Source of the DNA: Anaerobiospirillum sp. NML120448
GTDB taxonomy: Bacteria > Pseudomonadota > Gammaproteobacteria > Enterobacterales > Succinivibrionaceae
Assembly (NCBI RefSeq): GCF_023050945.1
Contig: NZ_JALKIM010000010.1
Location: forward strand, 1-64,000
Length of the DNA stretch: 64,000 nt
Reading direction: 5' to 3'
Part shown: positions 56,937 through 64,000 of the stretch, piece by piece
Layout of the letters: every line of letters begins with the position of its first letter
Position numbering within the stretch: the stretch's first letter is position 1
Translations under genes and position numbers: made by a program
The notes under the pieces: model-generated
What the model saw: the letters and a program-made list of their open reading frames with translations, nothing else
The model's database searches: none
What the model was told of the DNA's origin: nothing

Positions 56937-58844
56937 TTATTTCTTGGTTGCAGTTCTCTTAGAGCTCTTTACCTGCTTAAGAGAGGCTTTTTTCACATTA
57001 GTCTTAGCCTCAGCTGCGGCTACTTCGTTGTTGGCAACTATCACCTGGGTGGCAGATTTAGCAACTTTGGCAGCTTGGTCGTTAGCTTGGGCTTTAGCTA
57101 AAGTTTCTTGTACTCTTGAAGCGATAGCTTGTGCCTGAGCGGACTCTTGGGCTTGAGCTTGAGCGTCCTCTTGAGCTTTTTCTTGCTCTAAAGCTTGGGC
57201 CTGACCATCGGCCTTAGCTTGGGCTTGGGCCTGAGCCTGGGCGTTGGCCTGGGCTTGCTCTTGGCTCTTGGCGTTAGCCATGGCCTCTTGGACTTTTGAG
57301 GAGAGGGCTTGAGCTTGTTCTTGCTCTTGGGCCTGGGCTTTTTGTTGCTCTTGAGCACGGGCTAAGTCTTCTGCGGCAATTTCATTAAGGAGACGCTCAG
57401 CCTTCTTAAGAGCATTACGTGCTAAATCGGCTTGGGCCTTTAAGGCAGCATCTTCATTGCTCTTCTTAAGAGCAGTATCAGTTAGACGCTCAGCCTCAGC
57501 AGCCTGCTCTAATGATAATTCACCCCAGTGGCGCATAGAGATTTCATAATTACGCTCCAAAATAACTTTTGGATGCTTAACTGCAATTAAAGTACGATTA
57601 GACTTATCGTAAGTAATATATGACCAAGCCCAATCAACTAAGGTAGAAATCTTATTCTTCACACCTAAGATAGACATAAGGTGCACGCCCATCCATAAGA
57701 ACCAAGCTACAAAGCCAGTTAAGTTCATACCAGCAATATCAGCTACAGCCTTATTTCTACCAATAGTAGCCATAGAGCCTAAATCACGATACTCAAAAGG
57801 CTTTAATATTTGGCCATGCTCTTTACGTAAGAAGTTTTGGCCTAAGTTCTTACCCTGCTGGATAGCAGCCTGAGCCATTTGAGGGTGGCCTTTTGGATAA
57901 ACATGGGTCTTCATGAGGGCACAGTCACCAACAGCAAAGACATTGTCTAAGCCCTCAACCTTGTTAAAGCGATCTACGATAAGACGATTGCCAGGGCCAT
58001 AGAACTTATCATCAATACCATTGATACGACGACCAGTTACACCACATACCCAAATAATAGTTTGAGACTTAAAGGAGCGACCATCACGTAAGATAACTTC
58101 GTGTTGCTTATAGTCATGTACATAGGCCTTAAGCTGCACATCAACGCCCATTTGGGTTAAATACTTCAAGGCAGCAGCTGAGGCTGTTTCAGACATGGCA
58201 GGTAATAATCTACTACCACCTTGTACTAAGTGAATCTTAAATAAAGAAGTATCGAGATCTGGATAGTCTTGAGGCAACACGTGCTGACGCATTTCTGCTA
58301 AAGCACCTGCGATTTCTACACCAGTAGGGCCACCACCTACGATAACTACGTTTAGAAGCTCAGCACGCTCCTCAGGAGAGGAGGTGGTATTAGCACGCTC
58401 AAAAGTAGTAAGCAAAGCATTACGTAAACCTAAAGACTCGCTAATAGTCTTCATAGGCATAGATTCTTCTTGTAACTTTTGGTTACCGAAGTAATTGGTA
58501 GTAGTACCAGTAGCAATAACTAAATAGTCATAGCTAAGCTTACCAATAGAGGTCTGGATATAGCGCTCTTTAGTATGAACTGAGCGTAATTCACACATTC
58601 TATAGAAGAAATTCTTAGAACCTGCAAACATCTTACGGAAAGGGAAGGCAATAGAGCTTACTTGTAAACCAGCAGTAGCAATTTGGTAAATTAAAGGAGG
58701 GAACTGATGGAAGTTGTTCTTATCAATCAGCACTACCTGGAACTCAGGATTTTTAACTAAAGTGGTACATAATTGTAAGCCACCAAAACCACCGCCAACT
58801 ACTACAATTCGTTTAGCAGGAACATCAGGAATACGAAAACTCAT
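56937..58844 (-). CDS. ndh: Type-II NADH dehydrogenase with Gln/Ala-rich tail
   Basis: FAD-binding GxGxxG at the start (RIVVVGGGFGGLQLCTTL), the NAD-binding VVIVGGGPTGVEIAGALAEM near residue 170, and VFAVGDCALM near 310. The membrane-associating C-terminal segment is VAWFLWMGVHLMSILGVKNK. The enzyme passes electrons from NADH to quinone without proton pumping. The core of about 450 residues is normal length. A further 185-residue tail of QA/QE repeats and Lys-rich end (SSKRTATKK) is unusual and probably forms a coiled coil. It lies downstream of dnaX in the same direction, with a terminator-like stem between. Confidence 0.92.
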   Translation of the reverse strand: MSFRIPDVPAKRIVVVGGGFGGLQLCTTLVKNPEFQVVLIDKNNFHQFPPLIYQIATAGLQVSSIAFPFRKMFAGSKNFFYRMCELRSVHTKERYIQTSIGKLSYDYLVIATGTTTNYFGNQKLQEESMPMKTISESLGLRNALLTTFERANTTSSPEERAELLNVVIVGGGPTGVEIAGALAEMRQHVLPQDYPDLDTSLFKIHLVQGGSRLLPAMSETASAAALKYLTQMGVDVQLKAYVHDYKQHEVILRDGRSFKSQTIIWVCGVTGRRINGIDDKFYGPGNRLIVDRFNKVEGLDNVFAVGDCALMKTHVYPKGHPQMAQAAIQQGKNLGQNFLRKEHGQILKPFEYRDLGSMATIGRNKAVADIAGMNLTGFVAWFLWMGVHLMSILGVKNKISTLVDWAWSYITYDKSNRTLIAVKHPKVILERNYEISMRHWGELSLEQAAEAERLTDTALKKSNEDAALKAQADLARNALKKAERLLNEIAAEDLARAQEQQKAQAQEQEQAQALSSKVQEAMANAKSQEQAQANAQAQAQAQAKADGQAQALEQEKAQEDAQAQAQESAQAQAIASRVQETLAKAQANDQAAKVAKSATQVIVANNEVAAAEAKTNVKKASLKQVKSSKRTATKK

Positions 58845-59147
58845 TAGCCAGACCTCATGAGCTAAGAGTATAGATCAATGATCTTTGCTCTCATTCATCT
58901 ATGCTCTTAAGCATGAATAAAGGGACAGATTTAACGATAAAATTTTATTAAGTAGCTTTAATAAAAATATAAAGCACAATCTAAATTAACTATAGATTGT
59001 GCCTCTTAACTATTTTAGCACTCTTTAGGCTTGCTATAGAGCCTAAAGCAACAATGTAATATTACAAAAAAAAACTAAAAACATTAATCAAACATGCAAA
59101 AACAACTCAACTATATCAATATGAGCCCCACTATTTATAAGTAAAAC
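58845..59147. other. Spacer between dnaX and ndh
   Basis: 303 bp. Holds the dnaX terminator-like stem and an ndh upstream region. No ybaB/recR genes follow dnaX, unlike in many gammaproteobacteria. Confidence 0.5.
58972..59002 (-). terminator. dnaX terminator
   Basis: On the minus strand GCACAATCTA pairs with TAGATTGTGC, followed by TTTATATTTTT. Confidence 0.6.
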
Positions 59148-62100
59148 TTATATTAAAGGCACAGAATTGATGGCTTTTGCTACCTGACGCTCTTGCTTTT
59201 CTACATATAAGGTAATACCTACATTATCCAAGCTTAAGCCTAAGTTCTTAACTAAGCTATTAAAGCCATGTATTTTCTTAATTTTTTGGCGAGTAATAGC
59301 AATGGCCTCTTGGTGAGCAAAATATGCTTTATAACAAGGAGCCTCTCGAGGTGTTTCATTATCTTTTTGCACCTCAATTTGTAAGTTTCTTCCTGTAGCT
59401 GCATTTAGAGCCTTAATAATGTTAGGCAGTAAATAGTCGCACTCATCGCTCTTAGCCACCACAATAGTCCAGTGATCAGGATTAAGCTCATCTACCTTAC
59501 GAGCAGTACGAGTTAAGATGGAGAACTCAGGGCCATTGTTAGAAAAAGCTTGAGTAATGATTTGTAACCATTCATCTTTTTCTAATACTTGACCATAAAA
59601 GTCGTCATCACTCATCATGCGTAAGCCAGCAAAAGTATCCACCCTTCTTAGGGCACTACCTATTACTCTATCAGTGCCTTCTATAGGCTCAGCATTTACT
59701 AATTGTGGATCATTATTCAGAGCCTCAGCAGCCGCTAAATCATAGCCACCACCAAAATACTCTCCATCGTCCTCATCAGATTCCATAGGGGCAAAGTTTG
59801 GAGCAGCTACACCATAAGAGCTCTCATAACTTTCTTCACTTTTATAAAATTCATCATGATCAGCAATATAGTCAGGACGCTCCAAGGTAGCCATTCTATC
59901 TACAAACTCATCAGCGCCATTAGGTCTACCATAACCACCATTAGGGTTGGCCACACCAGTATTTACTGCGTTTACACCATTTACAGGGCCTTTATATTGG
60001 GGAGCACTGTTAGGCTGCATATTGCCATGGCCCTGAGCAGACATTTGTCCAGACACTGGAGCTTGGGCCTGTACCTGTCCCTGCACTTGCACTTGCACTG
60101 GCATAGAAGCACCGTTCTGAGTACCTCTCTGAGCATGACCTGGCTGCTGTATTGGGGCTTGAGCATAAGCACCAGTAGCAGAGCTTTGAGCTTGAGCTTG
60201 GGCCTGTGCCTGTGCTTGCATCTGACCATTAGCCTGAGCTGGTGGTATAGAGCCTTGGGTTTGAGCCATTACAGGTGTAGCACTAGCAGCTGTTGCCACT
60301 GTTGCTGCAGTTGCCGCAGGCTGAGCCAAGGCTTGGGCAGGAGCCTGAGCTTGGGCTTGAGTTTGGTTTTGAGACTGGGCCTGAGCTTGGGCCTGAGTCT
60401 GGGTATTAGAGAGCATGATCTTAGGAGCAATATGGGCAACCTGTGTCCATGGGAAGTGCTGCTCTGGTACCTTGATATTGCCTTGGCCAAAGACATAAGC
60501 TCTGCTGCGATCTTGGCCCTCTGTAGCTAAGCGCTCTTGTAACTCTTTAGCTATGGCGCTATTGCTTATGGCCATGAGATTGAGCACATCATTAGATTGC
60601 TCATGGAACACATGACCATGAGCGATCATTTGTTGCTTATAAAGCTCAACTTGCTCTAACTCTTGTTGATGCTCTAACACAGCTTGTTGCTCTTGGGCAC
60701 GAATTTGCTCTACTAAACTGCTAAAGTCTTGAGCCTTAGTAGTCTGAATAAAGCCATCATCACGCACCTTTAAAGGCTCAAAGAATATATCACTATTGCC
60801 CTTATCCTTAGAGCTACCTTGCTCGCTATCAGCCAATAAATTGTTATCACTTCTCTTAGTAAGCTTAATAGGCTCAGCATGATTAATCTTAATGCTATTT
60901 TTGCCTATAGTAATAACTGTAGCCTCATTAGCTAATTCCCATGGTGATGGGCCATTAGCTTTAGAGAGCTCTGCCTCCTTATTAAGCTGAGCATCTAAGG
61001 TATTTAAAAATTGAAAACTAGCCTCACCTTTAGCTTTTGCTATAGCAGCTTTTTCATCATCACTATGAGCATGTAACAGAGATTCCTTTAAATTGCTTAA
61101 AGCCTGATTAGCCTGTTGTACCTTAGCCTTTTCAGCAGATAGATCAAGGCTACCATCAATAAGCTTCACTCCGCTTTGAGGAGCAGTAATCAAACTATCA
61201 CTCTTTGGAGTATTTAGTCCCATACTTTGGGAGCTTGCCGATAGGGCATTATTGGCCACTACCATAGAGCCATTAGCCCCCTGTCCCTTATCTTGATTAG
61301 CTATAAAGTCTTGAGCAGCATTAGTGGTAGCAAGAGCATTATTAGTGTGCTCAGGATACTTTTGTAAGTTTCCACTCTCACCTTTATCTTGATTGAGCTC
61401 TTGTGCTTGTGGCAAGCCGTTCAAAGCATTAGGGTTAATAAACTCTCTCTTATCATCAGGCCCCATTGACCATGGAGGCAAGTCATCATTTGATTGACTG
61501 CCTTTATCAGTAGCGCCACCATCTTGCTTCATTTGTGGAGCAGTAGCGGATAAATCACCTTGAGACTGTTCTGGTAGCTTAACTGTTGCTACATCAATAA
61601 TCTCTAGAGAGTTATTATTGTTATTACTATTAATGCTTGAGCCTAAAATATCATCAATATCAGCCTCATCACCATAGCCCTCGCTAATACCAATGCCAGA
61701 GGCAAAAGCATCTAGTGACTTATTGGCATTATCACTAAGTTTTTGTGGTTCAAACTTAGGACTATCAGCTAAGGACACACTCAAGGAGCTAGTAGTTTGA
61801 TTTTGCTCAGCAAAAGCACTATCACCCTCACTATGAGTTACCTGTGGCACGCTATTGGTAGCTTGACCCATATTTTGCTCAGCTACAGAGACAGCAGCCC
61901 CGCTATCACCATTAACTTGCTCTTGGCTATTAGCCTCAGTCTGCTCCTGGGCAGGAGCGTGAACTTGGGCCTGATCTTGGTTCTGGGCTGGAGATTGGGT
62001 TTGCTCCCCTACGCTAACCTTATCAGCGCTTGGCTCTTGATTTGGAGCAAGCTCTTGCTCTTGATCATGAGACTTTGCTGTTAGCTCTGCTGCTTGCTCT

Positions 62101-63551
62101 GACACTGGTGCTGCTGGCACTGGCTCTGCTGGCGCAGCAGGTGCGCTCACTGGAGCTGAGACTGTTGCTTCCTGTGTAGAGGCAATATCAACGCTTTGGC
62201 CATTATTGCTTAAAGATACACCCTCACCTACTAATTGTGAGCCTAAATGGCGTGGGTCATTAACATCAAAACCATGAGCGCCTTGAGAGCTAAGAGCAAA
62301 GCTACCATTGGCCTGAGATTGGCCATTATTAAGCGCTTGAGCTGATTGTTCTGTCATCTTATGAGCGTTAACAGGCAAGCCCTTACTCTTATTTTCCTTC
62401 ATGAGATCCATGTCAGTAAAACAAGAGTTCATTATATCTTCGCCTTCTTTGCGGGTAATATGCTTATTGTTTTCAGGCTCAGGCTCTTTATACAAGCCTT
62501 GTCTTTTGGCATTGCCTATATATTTATGAGCATAATCATAGAATTTCTGGCCACACTCAATATAGCGAGAGCTTTCTTCTTGGTACTTTTTCAACTCCTC
62601 TTCTTTAAACACATTAACTACAGGGGCCAGTACCCTAGTATTAATAGCAACTCCACCCTTGCGAATATTCTCTAAATCACGCTGTTGGTTGCTATAGTCT
62701 AATTTGGAGTCGAGATCGATTTTCTTACGACCATCAAAAGTACCCACTGTAGGTGCAGCCGCTCCACTAGTTTGAGCAATAGCACCTTGCTCGTAAGATA
62801 GGCCCTGAGCAGAGGCTTGTCCCTGCTGATCTAAACCTTGGCCCTGGCTCAGGCCCTGGCCCTGGCCCTGGCCCTGGCCCTGAGCCTGGGCATTAGCATT
62901 GGCATTGGCATTGGCATTAGCATTGGCATCTAAGCTGGCCTTGAGGTCACGCTCTTTGATGTCAGCTGCTATTTGGGCAGCACGCTGCTGCTTAGTACGT
63001 AAGTTAAAGCCTTCGCTAAAACCACCCTGTGGGCCATTACCCTCGACATGAGCCTTAAAATCAACAGTAAAGCTATCATTGCTTGGCACGTCACCTTGAG
63101 ATGGAGTGATGCCTTGTTGCTTTTGTAAAGTAGATAGGCGCTTTTGCTGCTCAGCACGGATACGCTCTAATTGGCTAAAAGAGGTCTTAGCTTCTGTTAC
63201 TAACTGTTTGCTTTGATGCAGGGTATTGGCTAAGTCCTTAAATTCCTTAAGATTTTCCTCATCTAAACCTAGTTCTTGGGCTAATTGACCAATACAGTTG
63301 TTTAGATCAGAGCCACCTTTAGCAATGGCAGCTAATAGTGATTTACTATCATCTGAAGTGATAGCACGCAATAAAGGACGGAAGCTATTATTATCAGCAG
63401 CTGAGGTATTGGTAGGCTGTACACCCTTGAGACCTAAAGAGGCTAAAGGGTCTGCATCTACCTTACCAGCGCTAGCTACGGTAGCGTTGGCAAGATAGTT
63501 TTCCAAAGGAGGGGTTTTTAGAGCGTTCTGCTCAGATCTCCACTGTTTTTT
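59148..63551 (-). CDS. dnaX: DnaX tau-specific part, reached by -1 frameshift
   Basis: In the -1 frame the codons after the A9 run read KKKQWRSEQNALKTPPLENYL and stay open for about 1,465 codons. The last 120 residues (DHWTIVVAKSDECDYLLPNI; GRNLQIEVQKDN; AIAITRQKIKKIHGFNSLVK) match tau domain V, which binds the polymerase III alpha subunit. The region between is Gln/Ala/Asn/Ser-rich low complexity with NANANANA and QAQAQAQA runs and some helical stretches. E. coli tau is 643 residues in all, so this linker is extraordinary. A TTG at 63506 could start a separate protein, but it lacks a ribosome binding site. Confidence 0.82.
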   Translation of the reverse strand, partial: KKQWRSEQNALKTPPLENYLANATVASAGKVDADPLASLGLKGVQPTNTSAADNNSFRPLLRAITSDDSKSLLAAIAKGGSDLNNCIGQLAQELGLDEENLKEFKDLANTLHQSKQLVTEAKTSFSQLERIRAEQQKRLSTLQKQQGITPSQGDVPSNDSFTVDFKAHVEGNGPQGGFSEGFNLRTKQQRAAQIAADIKERDLKASLDANANANANANANAQAQGQGQGQGQGLSQGQGLDQQGQASAQGLSYEQGAIAQTSGAAAPTVGTFDGRKKIDLDSKLDYSNQQRDLENIRKGGVAINTRVLAPVVNVFKEEELKKYQEESSRYIECGQKFYDYAHKYIGNAKRQGLYKEPEPENNKHITRKEGEDIMNSCFTDMDLMKENKSKGLPVNAHKMTEQSAQALNNGQSQANGSFALSSQGAHGFDVNDPRHLGSQLVGEGVSLSNNGQSVDIASTQEATVSAPVSAPAAPAEPVPAAPVSEQAAELTAKSHDQEQELAPNQEPSADKVSVGEQTQSPAQNQDQAQVHAPAQEQTEANSQEQVNGDSGAAVSVAEQNMGQATNSVPQVTHSEGDSAFAEQNQTTSSLSVSLADSPKFEPQKLSDNANKSLDAFASGIGISEGYGDEADIDDILGSSINSNNNNNSLEIIDVATVKLPEQSQGDLSATAPQMKQDGGATDKGSQSNDDLPPWSMGPDDKREFINPNALNGLPQAQELNQDKGESGNLQKYPEHTNNALATTNAAQDFIANQDKGQGANGSMVVANNALSASSQSMGLNTPKSDSLITAPQSGVKLIDGSLDLSAEKAKVQQANQALSNLKESLLHAHSDDEKAAIAKAKGEASFQFLNTLDAQLNKEAELSKANGPSPWELANEATVITIGKNSIKINHAEPIKLTKRSDNNLLADSEQGSSKDKGNSDIFFEPLKVRDDGFIQTTKAQDFSSLVEQIRAQEQQAVLEHQQELEQVELYKQQMIAHGHVFHEQSNDVLNLMAISNSAIAKELQERLATEGQDRSRAYVFGQGNIKVPEQHFPWTQVAHIAPKIMLSNTQTQAQAQAQSQNQTQAQAQAPAQALAQPAATAATVATAASATPVMAQTQGSIPPAQANGQMQAQAQAQAQAQSSATGAYAQAPIQQPGHAQRGTQNGASMPVQVQVQGQVQAQAPVSGQMSAQGHGNMQPNSAPQYKGPVNGVNAVNTGVANPNGGYGRPNGADEFVDRMATLERPDYIADHDEFYKSEESYESSYGVAAPNFAPMESDEDDGEYFGGGYDLAAAEALNNDPQLVNAEPIEGTDRVIGSALRRVDTFAGLRMMSDDDFYGQVLEKDEWLQIITQAFSNNGPEFSILTRTARKVDELNPDHWTIVVAKSDECDYLLPNIIKALNAATGRNLQIEVQKDNETPREAPCYKAYFAHQEAIAITRQKIKKIHGFNSLVKNLGLSLDNVGITLYVEKQERQVAKAINSVPLI

Positions 63552-64000
63552 TTTACAGGGGTAAAGGCCAACAGACGCAATAAAGTCATCTCAAAGGCAG
63601 AACGACCGTCTGAGGCATACTGATACTCTTGTAAGCCCTCAAGTACAATTTGGTAGTAATGCTGTACTTGTTGAGGAGAGATACGGCGGGCGTAATTCTC
63701 TAAAATGCTCTTGCTAAAGGAAAAGACCTCTAAATCAGAGCGGCCAATCAGCTGATATAAAGCAATATCGTGGAATACAATGATAAGCTCATCTAAGAGG
63801 CTCTTGTAATTAGGAGCCTTATTACGAATTTGCTCGATTAAAGCAGCAAAGCTTTGGGCGCTATTAGAGCCAGACTCAGAAGAACCATCAGCTACCGCAG
63901 AAGCATCATGTGAACATAAGAGCTCTAAAATATCGGCTGTCAGCTCATCACCTACTGTGCCAAGCATGGCATAGACGTTAGCAGCCTCAAGCTTACCATT
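63518..64000 (-). CDS. dnaX: DnaX clamp-loader subunit, 0-frame (gamma-like) end, partial
   Basis: The gene enters from the right edge. The visible part is DnaX domain III: NGKLEAANVYAMLGTVGDEL, LLDELIIVFHDIALYQLIG, ISPQQVQHYYQIVLEGLQEY and SAFEMTLLRLLAFTPV. The frame stays open to the window edge, so the N-terminal ATPase domains lie outside. Reading on without a shift gives KKNSGDLSRTL and a TAA at 63520-63518, producing a gamma-like clamp-loader protein. The tau part continues only if the reading frame slips back by one base at 63546-63554. Confidence 0.88.
   Translation of the reverse strand, partial: NGKLEAANVYAMLGTVGDELTADILELLCSHDASAVADGSSESGSNSAQSFAALIEQIRNKAPNYKSLLDELIIVFHDIALYQLIGRSDLEVFSFSKSILENYARRISPQQVQHYYQIVLEGLQEYQYASDGRSAFEMTLLRLLAFTPVKKNSGDLSRTL
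63546..63554 (-). promoter_or_regulatory. A9 slippery run in dnaX
   Basis: The minus strand reads CCCTGT, then nine A, then CAGTGG. The 0 frame is GTA AAA AAA AAC and stops at 63520. A -1 shift, or one extra A from transcriptional slippage, gives GTA AAA AAA AAA CAG TGG and opens the tau frame. The +1 frame stops within a few codons at ATC TGA. A small GAGC/GCTC stem lies about 12 bases downstream. Confidence 0.8.

Noticed and set aside
59856-60530. 224-codon plus-strand frame inside dnaX
   Set aside because: Antisense shadow of the QA-repeat tau linker (Ser/Leu/His-rich product).

Overview
The window is about 64 kb of an AT-rich, Gram-negative, motile bacterium. The flagellins, LysR and LacI regulators, YigZ, MntP, tau domain V of DnaX and the type-II NADH dehydrogenase all look gammaproteobacterial. 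Together with unusually long spacers and Gln/Ala- or Asn/Gln-rich protein tails, they suggest the Succinivibrionaceae (for example an Anaerobiospirillum-like organism). That placement is inference. Coding density is low: roughly 30 convincing genes, with many spacers of 0.5-1.6 kb made largely of drifting short repeats. I saw no rRNA, tRNA, CRISPR array or prophage.

Layout. Positions 1-2930 are a very AT-rich accessory patch: two secreted, Cys-containing, peptidoglycan-binding-like proteins, each preceded by a copy of a 204-bp repeat. The first gene ends at an inserted 186-bp inverted-repeat element. Positions 3400-5250 hold two copies of a 143-bp MITE-like element around a small anchored protein. 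An IS1634-like element (6875-8796) splits a metallo-beta-lactamase-fold hydrolase gene that lay divergent to a LysR regulator. Next come a flagellin gene, a Gfo/Idh/MocA oxidoreductase, a DUF805 protein with 20 GFNPNQQ-type heptads, a DUF3737 protein, and a LacI / GH172 / LacY-type permease locus (17.8-22.3 kb) that probably handles an alpha-fructofuranoside. MntP, a large O-acyltransferase with an SGNH domain and YigZ follow. A second cluster (30.6-34.4 kb) has three more DUF805 paralogues and an unknown membrane protein, next to an intact IS4-family element (34585-36215).

The third quarter carries an iron alcohol dehydrogenase, a DAACS symporter, an MFS transporter, a secreted protein and an orphan ParA. 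A signalling block then runs from 44.8 to 51.3 kb: a hybrid histidine kinase, a stand-alone Hpt protein and a receiver-HD-GYP protein. These look like the parts of one phosphorelay feeding cyclic-di-GMP turnover. A PotF-like binding protein, a second flagellin and a degenerate EAL-HDOD protein follow, so motility and c-di-GMP themes recur here.

The right end holds a type-II NADH dehydrogenase with a Gln/Ala-rich tail and dnaX, which runs off the window. dnaX is the most striking locus. Its 0 frame stops shortly after a run of nine A residues, and a -1 shift at that run opens a reading frame of about 1,465 codons ending in a recognisable tau domain V. Tau would therefore be the frameshift product, the reverse of the E. 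coli arrangement, and it would be far larger than usual.
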